Of a stretch of 64,000 nt of DNA, positions 12,961 through 25,509 are shown in pieces; positions within the stretch are counted from its first letter, which is position 1; each line of letters starts with the position of its first letter. Source of the stretch: Scatophagus argus (Eukaryota; Chordata; Actinopteri; Scatophagidae); assembly GCF_020382885.2 (NCBI RefSeq), contig NC_058513.1, positions 11,991,641 to 12,055,640 of the forward strand, given 5' to 3'. The translations under genes were made by a program, and so were the position numbers. The notes under the pieces are model-generated. The model was not told the DNA's origin and did not search any database. It worked only from the letters and a program-made list of their open reading frames with translations.

Positions 12961-14118
12961 GTGGTTGAATGAAGCTGACAAATTCAAACCCTTATATGAA
13001 TTTATTCATGTTCAGTTGGAAGTCTACAAGGACAAATACGTCAAACCACGTCAGTGATGACATTCAAGCAACTTCCTGTACTGATGTTGTATAGTATTTA
13101 GCTGAATATGACACTTTACAGCATCCATCCTGAAAGGGAGAGTTAGTACATATACAGTACAAAGGGTTGGATGACCTCCCCCAGGGGCCCTTCAGCTGAG
13201 CTTGAATGGGAAAACAACCAACTGCTAAGCAGCTGCCCTTAGCAAACCGCTATACATTAAAGTGCACACAGTGACTTATACACTTGTGCTATTTGAGCTG
13301 AATGTCATGTTTCCTTAAAGCAGTTTAATCAGAAATTGTTTTAAATATAAAGAGACTCCATTCATTTTTGTCAGCTAAGCAGTTTAGCTGGGGCTTCTGG
13401 GAAAAAAAACAAAACAAAAAAAAACGTGCCCAGTCAGCAGAGCTGGAGAAAAGTGAAGTGATGGGTCAGAAGATCAGCTGACTGGAAGCCCTGGAATCTC
13501 CTTTAGTTTTGTATGTTGTCACTTGAGACAACAAGAGTGACAAAGGTTAGTATGTATTTCTTCTTTCTGTCTATCCAGAAATATAGTGTGTTGTTTTACG
13601 TTGCACTTATGTTGAAGTGCTAAAAATGACGCATATAATGTCACAGCTTGTGACAAGGGGCCCAAAAGGACCAATGTTACACATATATACACATTATTAC
13701 AAGTGCATTACGTATGTTCTACTCAATTAAAAACTGCAGACAAAAAAACTTACTCAAAGCGACTGATAAAAAAATGAGTTTAAATTTCACTGTACTGTCT
13801 GTACTACAAAGCTGTCTCATTAGGTCGCATACTGCGTAATACAAGCACCATATCCTCATTGCATATCTTAAGTCTGCTCTGCTTGATGCATTTTGTTTGG
13901 CATGATTGAATGATTTATTTAGACTGTTCAACTTGATATGGACATTTTACTTTTTAATCCAAGTGCAATTCATTTTATCATCTGAGGATTGTTGCTTTGA
14001 AACCAGACCTCAATCACAGCTGAGCTTCAGTTGTATTAATATTTGTGCCTGTTATTTTCTTCACTGGTACGGCATTTTGTCTATCCGGTTGTCTCACAGA
14101 GAAACCCTCTGAACAATA
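12142..14118. other. intergenic, no gene recognised
   Basis: No exon or recognisable protein similarity. An ATT microsatellite lies at 12,920-12,960 and a short A-rich run near 13,400. Confidence 0.55.
12920..12960. repeat. (ATT)n microsatellite
   Basis: About 13 perfect trinucleotide units. Confidence 0.95.
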
Positions 14119-14210
14119 CTATATAGACAAAGTATTGGGATGGAGCTGTTTTTCAGCCCCCCCATTCCTACTGGTTAAACATTGGTTTCACAAATCTTCT
14201 TCTGTAATAT
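14119..14210 (+). mobile_element. Short Tc1-derivative remnant
   Basis: ACTATATAGACAAAGTATTG resembles a Tc1-type end. It is followed at once by GAGCTGTTTTTCAG, the phrase that also follows the terminal sequence in the copies at 11.7 and 61.8 kb. The next bases (ATTCCTACTGGTTAAAC) align loosely with the following part of those copies. The rest is lost. Confidence 0.5.
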
Positions 14211-14295
14211 CTGTGAATAAAGCCATGAAATTTAATTTAACCTCTACACATTACCTCTTGGGGGTGGGGGGAGTGACTGAGCGGCCTGATCCACT

Positions 14296-14310
14296 GCTGC
14301 CATCTAGTGG
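14296..14310 (-). promoter_or_regulatory. CTCF-consensus site
   Basis: On the minus strand this reads CCACTAGATGGCAGC, which fits the vertebrate CTCF core CCASYAGRKGGCRSY at all 15 positions. It lies just beyond the 3' end of med1. Occupancy is not shown by sequence, and phrases like this also travel with fish repeats. Confidence 0.5.
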
Positions 14311-14541
14311 AGGTTTTTTTCCAACTCACATTGAACCAGAAATATACATAGCTGATATCTCAAACTATTCATTCAACATTTTGGTGAAAGTGAAATGATC
14401 AAAAATATTAATGAATCAGTAGAGTAGTTATACTACATTTACTTTAAATTCATATAGAAAATAACAAATACTACAAGAGATGTACTGTTGCTCTCAAAAT
14501 ACAGAAAAAAATATAAGTGAAACTCTTCCGGAAGTGAAATG

Positions 14542-15238
14542 TTTATTCCGAGCTTCCAAAACTTCTACAGTCAAAAATGAACCAGTACGTCACATTCCCT
14601 CCATTATAATCACCCTCATCAGATCATCAGTTGCTTCTTTACCAACACTAATTTACACATCAACAGTTTAAAATGTATCAAAATCTAAAAACTCCCAGTT
14701 ACATTTGGAAAACAAGTAAACTGAACACTGTACTCTTCCTGCTTTACAATACTTTGTTTGTTGAGTTTTTTTTTTTAAACAACTGTCATACTTATTTTGA
14801 TAACATACAGTATAGTGGCAATCTGGTATGTTTTGTTACACATGTACATCAGCAGATGTGTGAAAATAACATTAAATCGCATTTACTGACAGTAAAGACA
14901 ATCACAGGGAAAAACAAAATAACGTTCATTTTTCTGAAAATATACTGTATAAAGCCAGTTCCTTAATGCATCTTAAGGAAGTTGGTATTCAGTGGACATG
15001 GATGACAGCGAAGCAACCACTTTCATATAAAACTGGCATCTCTATCCCCAAATATTAAATGCTGATAGAAAGTAAAATATGACATTAAAAAACAGCTTTA
15101 ACAGGACAGAGAACCACAATAGTTTTGCATCCAGTTCCAATTCTTGGCTTGAGTTAAATAAATAGAAGTTTAATCTGTATGTTAAAAGGCATGTGTTAAA
15201 AAGCATGGAGGGGGAGTAAAGAGGCTTTCTAAATAAAC
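14542..15238 (-). other. med1: med1 3' UTR (probable)
   Basis: This is the non-coding sequence after the med1 stop. Minus-strand polyadenylation signals are an ATTAAA (plus TTTAAT at 15,169-15,174), about 65 bases past the stop, and a canonical AATAAA (plus TTTATT at 14,542-14,547), about 690 bases past it. Which one is used cannot be decided from sequence. Confidence 0.5.
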
Positions 15239-18200
15239 TTAAAGGTTGCCAGTCAGGGCTGAGTCCATAAGGTCATCATCTTCATTTCTCATATACATTG
15301 GACTGGGCCGAGATGGACGTTCTGAACTCAGCATGGACAAAGAAGAATCTGAAGCTGAGATGGGTGACCGGGACCAACTGTCTGCTTTTATTGGATGCGA
15401 GGATGGTCCCATGGACATTGATGACTTCTTTTTTTCTTTGTCCCTGTCCCGTTCTCGGTCTCTGTCCCTCTCCCGTTCCCTCTCTTTCTGTTTCTTCTTC
15501 TCCTTCTTGTGTTTTTTGTGCTTCTCCCCTGAACTGAGGGGAATGGAGCTCATGTAGTCCTGAGGGGGGAGCGGTCGAATGGACTGGTCGTCGTCTGAGC
15601 TGGGGCTGTTCTGGTGGGACTTTTCGGCCACCGAGCTGCTCCCTGACTCACTCTCACTGTCATGGTTGAGTGGGGTGTATCCTGGTGAGCGGCTGTGGCT
15701 GGGGGAGGAGCGGTCATGTTTGGGAGTGGAGCCACTGAAGAGGGGGGAGGCTTTGAGACTAGAAATTTGGGGACGCATAGGGTCACCGGATCCTTCCCCA
15801 GCTTTCTGAAGAGTCACTTTGGCCTTGATGCTTGGTGAACCACCATCAGGTTTGCTAATGATAATTTTGGCCAGACCTGTTGTTCCCACCCCTCCTGTTT
15901 TTGGGTCCATTAACTTTTTATCCCCACTGTTCCCCCCTGAAACAGACACTTTTGCTTTTGCCTCTTTATCAGATTTTTCCCGCTTATACTCCCCACTTTG
16001 GGAGGATGAGGTATGCTTGGAAGCAACCATGTTTGATGATGTACTACTGGGAAGGTTTCCAGGGCCACCACCACCAGGAGCAGATCCTGGACCAGTTCCA
16101 CCTACCGGTGGCCCTACCTCACAGCCATCCTCCCCCACCCCTCCTCCACCTACACTCTTAAGTTTGTCTATGACTGCTGTAAGAGAGGGTTTCTTGTTTC
16201 GACTGGGAGACTTTCCTTTGGCGTTGGGGTTATTTGCATTGTTCTGACCAGCCCCTCCACCACTCCCACTTCCTCCACCTCCTCCCCCTCCACTACTGCC
16301 TCCACTTCCACTTCCACTTCCTCCTCCTGCCCCTCCACCCCCTCCACCTCCACCACTTCCATACTGAGACTGGGAGCCTCCGGAGAAGGTCATGGAGCCA
16401 GAGGATGAGGAGGAGCTGGATGATGATGATGAGGAAGATGTGGAACCAGAAGAGGAGCTCCCACCCATTGGTTTCTGGGAGCTCATGCCTCCACCAGAAG
16501 AAGACTTGGACCCTCCAGAGCTGCCACCTCCTGAGCCAATTGGCGACTTAGCCTTAGAAGAGGGAGGTGTTCCTGGAACCTGGGACTGCTGCATTTTCAT
16601 AGGGGAGGACAATTTGTCACCAGAGCTACTGGAGCGGGAGTGAGAAGGGGAAATATTGGGTTTGATGTTGGGATTCATAAGAGACCCAGAAGGCTTACCT
16701 CCCTGAGGCTTTGTTTTATTACCACTTCCAATTGAACCCCCACTACCTCCAGGCCCTGAAAGACCATGTTTAGTAATTGGGGAGGATCCTGGTTTACCAA
16801 CTCCCATACCTTGGGAGGAGCCTTTGGACTGGGATGGCCCACCTCCAACCCCTATTCCCGCACTCCCTGGCTTGGAGCTGTTGCCTTGTGTAGTGGAACC
16901 TTCCTTGGACTTGATCTTCCCAGAGGAAGATGAGTGAGAGTGATGGCTTTTGCTGCTGCTGGTTCCTCCTGCTCCTCCTGTGCTGCTTGTGGCTGAGCTG
17001 CTCGAGGTATATCCACTGTGGGATGACGTTTTCCCCCCAGTTATGGTCCCTTTTGCAATCTGAATAGTGATTTTGGGAATTGGAGGTGTGGCACCACCAG
17101 GAGGAGTTTGTGAGCGTCCCGAACTACCAGGAGACTTGGAGCCTCCTCCACTCATGCTTCCTCCAGAGCCTGAACCACCACTAGGAGGCGTATATGGTCG
17201 TCCTCCTGAGCTGTGTGAGGGAGATTTCCCATCAGGGTCGAGCTTTTTGCGTTTGGGAGGCTTTTCTTTAGACTTTCCCTCACTGGATGGGGTCCTACTA
17301 CGTTTGACTTGTTTGCCCTCTGTTGAACTGCTTCCCATCCCTATCCCAGAATTGCTCCCTCCACTACCCCCATTCTCATCCTTTGGCCGCATGAGTCCCT
17401 GTTGCTGTTTCATTTTAGGTTCTGCACTTTTGAAGTCACCACATGTTGCTCCGAGGCCCATTATAAGGGGGCTCTGAGACCCTCCACCATGTGTCTCTCC
17501 CATATCAGGAGCTTGTCCCAGAAGCGGTTTACCACCACCACTGTTGCCTCCAAAAATCCCCATATCAAAAGGGTCCTTCAGTGAGGGCTCAGGGGTGCTC
17601 TGTCCGTGTGGAGTGGGATTCTGAGGTGTTCCTGATGGGGTATTCTGCTGGCTACTTCCCCCAAAACCCTTGACCAGGTCCATGTCTCCATCAGCACTTG
17701 GAGAGCTGTCATCAAAGTAGTTCTGAGAGAAGCCATGGCCTGAGGGCAGTAGGTCAGGGTTGAAGTCAGCAGCATCAGGGAAAAAATTGGTGGAAGAAGA
17801 ATCACTGGTGGGAGTGGCAGCAGTTGCAGTTGCCTCAGCAATCAGGTCAGCAGCATCAGTAAAAGGATTCTCGTTGCTGTTGGTATTGAAAATATCTAAA
17901 TATACTGCACTACCTTGACCTGAGCTAGAGGAGTCACGGATGGGGGTGCCTAGGGGGCCTCCATCCTCCCCACCACTGCCCATGGGGTGCTGTCCATGGC
18001 TTCCACAGCTGCCTTTGCCAGTCTGCTCAGGCAAATCTTGCAAGATTTCTGTGATATCAGGACCAATACTATCAGAGCTGGACAGGCGGACCATTCGAGG
18101 TGGTACAGTACCTGATGGCTGCTGTTGCTGAGACTGGACATGAGACTGTGAATAAGGCATGCTGGGACCAGAAGGTGGTGTTCCGCATTGGCTAGGTGCT

Positions 18201-21200
18201 GGAGTGATACTATGGGGTGTGTCTAAGCCATCACCAGTCAGGTTAACATCAAAGATAGAATTTTGAGATGCATCCACATCCATAGAGAGGAGCTCACGGT
18301 GGAAGTCATCCTCGTGTGAGACTGGATGGTGCTGGTGATGCTGCGACATCGAAGAAGCCTGCTGTGATTTCATGCCTCCACCGGCTGCAGCAGCACTGGG
18401 TAACATGCCACCCTTTTCGGACCCCCGAGGGCGCTTCTTCTTCCCTTTCGTGTTACTTCCAGGGCAGGTTCCACCTATGGCCTCTGTCCGTGGAGAGCCA
18501 GATGAAGAATTTTGCCTCTCTAATGGACTAGAACCGTACAATGTGGCAAAATCTTGTGTGGGGTTGTCTTTCAACAAGTTCATCAACATAGGATGATTCT
18601 TGGTGTTGCTGGCAGGGGAGGATGTTGGGGGTGGGGTTTGGTGAGGTGGAGGTGCATTCTGGGAGCTGGGACTAGAACCAACACTTCCAGTTATCTGTAA
18701 CAGACTTGTCAGTATTGGATTCTGGGTGACTTTGTTGTAATCATCTGAATGGCCTTGACTTGACTGTTGTTGCTGGTGTTGTTGCTGCAACTGCTGCTGA
18801 CCAGCCACCCCTCCTTGGTTTGGGCAGTCTCCTCCTTGGGCTTGCCTCTCTGTTCGGGAAATCCCAAAAAGAGAAGTAATTGGACCTGGAAAATTAGATC
18901 CCCCAGGAGGTCCTCCTCCAGTAGGTGTGTTGCCCCCCGTGAGCCCAGGCAGTCCCATTGGATTAGTTCCATCGCCTGCTGCCATGTTGTACGTGGGACT
19001 ACCAGAGGGTGGTAGGTTATTCTTCACCATGATCTCCACTGTCTGTGCGATTAGTAAGAGGGCTGGAGTGTCTGCCTGAATGGTCTCTGCTTTCCTTCGA
19101 ATAGCCCGCATGGTTACAGGGATGGACATGCATCTATGGGAGGAATAAAACAGTCCATAAAAAAAAAAACATACTGTTAACATTTATGCATTCAGGAGGA
19201 ATAACAGTCTCACCTCTGGACCACTTTTGTGATGAATTCATCAGTGCAGATCAGAGCATCAGACAGTCCTTTATACAGCCTGCAGGATACCTGTCTGGAG
19301 TCAATCACTTCCATGACAACTGGAGGAAGGAGGTCATATACGACACATGAAGAAGGTAAGCAAATGACTGATATTACAACTGATACCGATTGAGTAACAT
19401 CAACACATGCTGCATTACTGATATTCTGTAAAATCGAGTGCTCACCACAGACTAATGACTCATTGACTGGATGCTGAAAAGAGACGCTGAAGCTCGAGTC
19501 AGTGAGAGGACATACTTCAAACTGCAGCAGGCCTGCACTGTCTGAGGGAACAACAGCAAAGATGCTACATTCGCCAAATGTAATTCAATAAATCAGACAC
19601 ACAATAAAAAAACAATTACATGTTGTTGACTGACCAAATACAGTAAGTCAGAAGTCTGACACTTACCTTCCTTGATAGAAGTTCGTTTCACACAGCTGCC
19701 AATCAAGGTGTTATAGGCTGCCTGGTGCCGGATGATATCCAACAATAGGGGCACTTGTGCTGGGTGGCGAAAAGGGATCTTGGACACCAGTGCTCCTTGT
19801 AGAGAACAACCATCTTGCACTGGGGCATCACCATTCAGGAAGTAGCAGTGCACCTGATCTGGCAACACCTGTGAAATCATAATGACATTGTTTTTCTTAC
19901 ACAAACAGTGATTTTAGTGGATTGACAGTCAAAGATCTTGTGTTTATATTGGCCTGTATCTCTATTTTTATTTATGCAATGTTTCCCTTTCAAGACCATG
20001 CATGTAGCTCTCTTTCACATGTGTGAAGGTACTGCATGTGTCTGCTCACAGAATAGAAGTGCATGTTGTGCGAGGGTGGTGGTGTGGAGCTGCCCTCCTC
20101 CTGGAGTTGGAGCTGGCTCTGGACAATCAACTGATAGAGAGGTGAGAGGCTGGGGAGGCTCTCAAACACTGGGATAGCTGTGGGAAATGACAGAGGTTAA
20201 ATTCCAAATTATCAAAAGGAGCACTGCCTTTTGACTACATATTTATGACATAAGGCTACAGTGTTCATGAGATAAACTCACAAGTAGCATTGCCCATCCT
20301 CTGAATAAAGGACAGTGAGAAAGGCATGGGGCGGTTCATCTTGAGGAAAAAACAAGCTGGCAGGTCTACACAGTTGGAGTTGGTCACAGTGGAAAAGGAA
20401 GGAGTCCTGAAATATACCAAAAATAAATTAATCAGCCATCTCTCTCCCTCTCTCTATTCTCTGATGGTTCCTCGCAGGGACACTAAAGTAATCAGATGAT
20501 TGTCACTGTCACAATGCCACTTTCTTACCCCTTGTTGTCCACTGGGTGGGATCCAGTGATGAGAGGGGCAATTGGGAGCTTGTAGACGGCAGAAGTTCCT
20601 TCGATTGTCACAGAAACACTGACACCAAGTGAGCGTGGAACTGTAACGATTATGCGAGTGTCCATCCAGAGAGAAGAGTGACAGAGGTCATACAAGCATA
20701 GTTACAGTCCATTAGCAAATCATGTGACTAGTGGCTTGGTTAAATCCACAACCATATCTTATGTGCATCTGCAGTTCTGCTGTTCTTCTGTGTATTTACC
20801 ATTGCTGTCTGTTAAGTTGAGCTGTGTCCCTGACCCCTCCTCAAATATGTCATATGGGGACACATAACACTGAAGAGAAACAAGATGGCCACCACTCCTA
20901 GCTGTCAACAAGCCCACACTGCCGTGAAGAATAGTCTCCACTGTATTAGCATTGGTTGCCAACCTAGAAAACACACATCAATCAAAAATTACTGCATTAC
21001 AAAAGGGGAATTCTCAAATTCTCAAAATGTACACTACTTAATTGTGTACTTTACCAGGTGTATTGACATATAAGTTATATTCTGTTAATATTAAACCCTT
21101 CAAAATCAGCAATTGCATCCTTGTTAACTTTAACATTCTGAATAGGTGTTCCTCCACTGTATTACTTTCAGTGCTAGAAGATCCCAGCGTATTTAAAAAA

Positions 21201-24200
21201 AAAAAAAAAAAAAAAAGATATTAAAAGCAGTTTTTGTTTGCCAGCTTACCTAAACATATGCATCATCTTGGTGAGATCAAGCTCCAAAGACTGTAGTGCT
21301 ATATACATCTTGGTTTTCAGCTTACTGTAACATAAAAATAATATAAGATAATTAGACATAATTGAACGCAATAGAAATCACAAAGACAGGTGGCATTTGT
21401 GTCTCTGTAAAATAACTGTTTAAATTTGTCACTTCAAGACATAAAATTACTGGGAAGAAATTATTATTTTTTTCATTTTCAGGTCTACTCACTTGTCCCC
21501 AGGGAGCTTGTATAGTTCGACCAGTCCCTTCAGATGTTTAGAAAACTCTTCAAAGTTCTTCTCCCTGATTTGAAACAGAAGGGGTGGTTTAGACAGCTCT
21601 CAGACAAATACCCCATCATCATTCTACAAATCAGTAAAATGTATGTGGTTTCTACTCACCTTAGATGCTGAATCAGCTCAGGACAACTCTGTGAGCAACA
21701 AATCAAGAAAGGAATAAAATAATGCACTTCTGAGGACAGTGTCTTCAACAAGATGCAGAAATGGGCATTAAATAAAGAAATTACTGGTAGTTAATTTCTC
21801 TTGGAAAACCATTTGGACTATGAACTTCTAAGGAAGTGAAAGTAAACTGACCGTGGGGTTTTCTCCCTGATGAGCCACTTTGACATCCACAAGCTGGCCA
21901 CTGGTGTCCAGCTGCACCTCCACATAAAACATGTCTGATGTGATGTAACACTCTGTCCCCGATGGGCTGAGATGAGAGCCCAGCCTGTTGAAACAAGATA
22001 AAAAGACAAAGTTGAACAGGCTATTTTTATCTACTTTGAAGGCTGCTTTCTGAATCAATCAGTTGGAAGAGAACAGGTCAAAGTAAACCGGAGAAAACTC
22101 AACAGCAGAAGGGCAAGAACTCACATGTTTTGCCGAGCAATGGATTCTAAACGATCTGTCATAGAGGGCAAAGATGAGACTGAAAAAGAAAGCAGAGATG
22201 AACATGAAATTTTAAAATCACATAACAAGACCATGTACTGAAATTGCTGCCCAATGTTACTACTGTTTACGGACACAAACTGCCTTGCATGACATACAAA
22301 GCCAAAGTCAAACAAAACAGTCTCACCTTTCATCGCTCTCTGTAAAGTTTCCAAGCAGGTGAGCAGGAGCTGGTGACCCGCGGCATTCATAACACCACGT
22401 TTCTCCTGGAACACAAAGTGAAGAAAAAAAAGATGTATAGCTGGGAAAATTGTGTTATCAACAGGACTTCGTGTTCAGGAGTGTGTTTCACTGACTTAGA
22501 ACAATAGACCAGACATTAAAATGTCGCTACTGTAGTTTCACTGGGCCAGCAGGTAAGTTATTAAAGTGAAAACTTGTTTGAGCAATTAAGTGTTTAGTTT
22601 CAATTCCATCTGATCTGATGAGGGATTGTCAAACACACGTTTACATTTTATAAAAGGAAGGCTGGCCCTATTGGATCATTATGGATATAATACCTACCTA
22701 CCTTCAGCAGCTTGTTTGTTTATCTTTCCCTGCCCTTTCTGGTGTTTGTTAAATTAGGCCTTGTCAGTTCAGGTCTGACCATAGCATCTGAGAGGCATCT
22801 AGCCTGTCTGGTTTGTCATCCAGGAGGAAAGACACCTAATCACCAGGCCCACATCTAGTAGATCCAGAAGTTCGGACAACCTCCAAAGCTTACAGAGGCG
22901 CTCTGTGGATGCATAGGTTTTATTTTTTCTCAGAAAAAGATGTCTCTGTCTCACCATTGCCTGGCGCACAACTTTACAGGTCTCCTGCCACGGCCTTGCA
23001 GCATTGTGTTTGCCATGAAGCCTCTCCAGCAATGCAGCCATGCGATTCTGCTTCTCTGCCTCTGAAAAAAGATGCAACGTACTGTAGATTAGATAAGGTG
23101 GTGGAAACACAGCCTCACCACACAAATTCTATCTCGTCTCAGTTCTTTTAAAGAAGCTCATTTAACGAAATATGAGGGATGATGTCTGTGCAGAGCTAAA
23201 TGCATGTTCAGTTCAACCTGCCTTTCAACAGGAGCAAAACACAACCCAGCAACCATGTCATTAAAACTAAAATTCGTTGTATTTGACAGGCGCATTAAGT
23301 TTCAATTATTTCTCTGAATCTTCCTCTGAACATCCCCACAAGCGATCTCATTAAGTTATAACAACATAGCTAAAACTGAGTGACAGCCATTGTTCATCCA
23401 TAGCATTTTTAAGCAAGTATACATAAAATAAAAATATATTATTTTGTTCTTCTTGGTATATTTAGCTGTAGACAAAACACTCTTCTTTGCCAGTTTGTGC
23501 AAACATTGTGCAACATGAAACATTATCACACAGTGGAATCAACACCTCTCTAAAACTGGTTTCAACAAAAACTGAACATTACAAACTTCACGACAGCAGG
23601 ATTTATTACAGGATTGTTGTATTAGTTGCTTTAGTTCTGGCTAGGTGTACCTAATAAACTGGCAACTATGTGACACAGATAATCACATCAGATTTATGAT
23701 AATCGAAGCTGGTTGAGAAGAAATTTCAAGAAATTAATTATAAAGCAAATCCAATCTACAAGTTTCCCAAAGTAATGCAAATTAAGGGTAGACATTATCA
23801 GCAATCAATCATTACCGTTTGCTCCGTTTGTTAATAGTCTTAAAAGGAATGTAAAATTACAAAAACAAATGCCCAAGCGTTTCTCGCAGGTCCCTACAGA
23901 TCCAGGTCCCCACAGGAGTTAACATACGGTGTCACCAAAACTGGGGCTAATGTACTGTTATCACGATCTGTCAAGAGATGCTACAATGCTACAACTTCTT
24001 TGTTAATATTGGGGAGGTGGGCCGACTCGCAATTTTCTTTGTTTTAAAGTATTAGTCCAAATAAAGAAAACTCCTACAGTGGCAACGAATTACTTGCAAA
24101 GATCTTTGTTTGGCCCTCAACATTAACGCTGATCTTCCAACAAAGTTGATGTTAGCAAGTTGCTAACGTGAGCTTTTTGCTCACTGAGACTTGGAGCTTT

Positions 24201-24573
24201 CGCAACCTTACCTAACACTACCCTACCCAAAACCATAAACTTGCGTTTCACAAGTGAGTCTTGATATGTTTTTACGCAAGGAGATGTAAATCCATTCAAT
24301 TAGCATGTCAAAACATACATAAAAAGAAATCGCTAACGTAATACATAGGGCGAAGTTAGCTGTTAGCCGTCGTTAGCCTGGGTCGCAAACCAGATCATCA
24401 ATGCAAAAATCATTCGAGTCAAGCCAAAATAAAGCATGGATGACATTCTCACCTGTTGTCTCTTCTGGTTTGATCCGATCTCCATGAGTCTGATTTCCTG
24501 CTTGCTGGACAGACAGAGAAACTTCTCTTGCAGGGCTACCGCTCTGCATAGAAACACCAGGCCCCGCCGCCAT
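15239..24573 (-). CDS. med1: med1, Mediator complex subunit 1 (complete, 16 coding exons)
   Basis: MED1 is the Mediator subunit that nuclear receptors contact to recruit RNA polymerase II. Coding exons in transcript order, from splice sites and similarity to human MED1: 24573-24453, 23061-22955, 22405-22327, 22179-22125, 21984-21852, 21688-21660, 21564-21493, 21324-21250, 20963-20800, 20640-20529, 20406-20282, 20177-20050, 19868-19667, 19541-19446, 19319-19214, 19133-15239. They sum to 5499 nt in one frame, 1832 residues plus stop. The start MAAGPGVSMQSGS is the first ATG of exon 1. Exons 2-15 encode the folded Med1 domain, with phrases such as GTECYITSDMFYVEVQLD, IEGTSAVYKLPIAPL and FEVCPL. 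The last exon, from residue 535, holds IPVTMRAIRRKAETIQADTP, two LXXLL boxes, a disordered Ser/Gly/Pro/Lys region and a lysine- and arginine-rich tail ending EDDDLMDSALTGNL. It is longer than human (1581) through low-complexity insertions. Confidence 0.95.
16252..16450 (-). other. med1: Expanded Gly/Ser low-complexity segment within Med1
   Basis: Within the last exon, a Ser run (13 consecutive Ser codons near 16,400-16,440) is followed after about 15 residues by a Gly-dominated tract of about 45 residues. Both lie just before the conserved GKSPSRNKKPSLTAVIDKLK segment. Human MED1 has only serine-rich sequence here. The plus strand shows long CTCC/CCACCT runs, typical of slippage-prone coding repeats. 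Confidence 0.85.
18572..18586 (-). other. med1: Med1 nuclear-receptor box 2 (LMNLL)
   Basis: HPMLMNLLKDN at about residues 718-722, identical to the second LXXLL box of human MED1, which binds agonist-bound receptors such as TR, VDR and PPARG. Confidence 0.9.
18698..18712 (-). other. med1: Med1 nuclear-receptor box 1 (LTSLL)
   Basis: NPILTSLLQITG at about residues 676-680, identical to the first human LXXLL box. The spacing to box 2 is 42 residues. A polyglutamine-rich patch lies just upstream, near 18,764-18,798. Confidence 0.9.
21196..21217. repeat. Poly(A) run in a med1 intron
   Basis: About 22 consecutive A on the plus strand, inside the intron between the 20,963 and 21,250 exons. Confidence 0.9.
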
Positions 24574-24720
24574 TGTCCCCCGGCTGCTGTTTCAGTTTGC
24601 CCGCTTCGGCCTGCCTGCTTCTCCATCCGGGCTTCCGTACCGCACCATACTCTGGCGAGTAAAAGGTGATAACGCTTTTCTAGGTAGTAATTTGTTTCAA
24701 TTTCACACTGTCCTTGTGTT
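24574..24720 (-). promoter_or_regulatory. med1: med1 5' UTR and core promoter (approximate)
   Basis: This is a GC-richer stretch directly upstream of the med1 start codon with no TATA box in view. In mammals this is a divergent promoter shared with CDK12; no cdk12 coding sequence appears on the right here. The transcription start is not determined. Confidence 0.4.
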
Positions 24721-25509
24721 CATAGGTAGTAGATTAAGTTTTTTTTTGTCAATATTTTAGTAGATCTTTTAGCTATGTAACTAATTTAACCGGATACTCT
24801 TCAAGAAAATATAGGAATACGACAGATTATGATTTGCGGGTTTGCAGCGTCTCTGCAGTTATTTCTCATTTTTTTCTCAACACTTTCTAGGGATAACCAT
24901 ACATTTTCCTTTATTCCTTCTCACACAGAAGTCAAATCCCTTGATTTCACTGCTAAAAATAGAAAACAATGTCTGATGAAGACTCCAGATGGCGTACGAT
25001 CGCCGCAAGTCAATGATTCATGATTTGCCAAGAGCAGCTAACAGCCAAAAATCCAAAGGAAAGCTGAAATATTCATGTTAATCGACTTCAGAGACAGAAT
25101 AATGCAGAGTTTAAACATGATGTTTGTTTTTTTCCCCTGCAATTTGTAGACCTACTTTTTATACCCTCATTTAAAAGCAAGCAGTAGATAATTAAACAGT
25201 AGATAAAGACATTTCAAACAGCAAAAGCAGCCCTGCCCTGCACTGGCAACCACACATGCGCATGCATACACACACGCACACCTGAGCCTATTGTACAGCT
25301 GAGCCTGTGGCAATGAGTGCTCTCTGGGGAGGATTTTCCCACCAACCATCATGACCTGCCTAAGAGAGGGAGCAGGAGTGTGTGTATGAATACGTGCATT
25401 TGTGCATATGCATGGATATATTTGCAAACATGAGTATAAAACCACACACACACACACACACACACATACACATAGGAGATAGCTATAGACAGCAGCAGAG
25501 ATGGAGAGG
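24721..25509. other. intergenic, upstream of med1
   Basis: No exon recognised. Human CDK12 begins in this position and runs away from MED1; its lysine/arginine/serine-rich first exon and its kinase exons are absent. A (CA)n microsatellite lies at 25,443-25,466. Confidence 0.6.
25443..25466. repeat. (CA)n microsatellite
   Basis: About 12 uninterrupted CA units. Confidence 0.95.

Noticed and set aside
15246..18531. Many plus-strand frames opposite the med1 last exon
   Set aside because: They are antisense shadows of a long, compositionally biased coding exon; the minus-strand frame matches human MED1 end to end.
19134..19183. Extension of the med1 last exon to the ATG at 19,183
   Set aside because: The added residues (MLTVCFFFYGLFYSSH) are intron; a CCCATAG acceptor at 19,134-19,135 joins in frame to the preceding exon.
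24120..24370. GCTAAC/GTTAGC phrases in med1 intron 1
   Set aside because: They recall the dispersed repeat at 7.1 and 11.3 kb, but the order and spacing do not match, so probably coincidence.
24437..25020. A remnant of cdk12 exon 1 right of med1
   Set aside because: I looked for a Lys/Arg/Ser-rich or kinase frame on the plus strand and found none.
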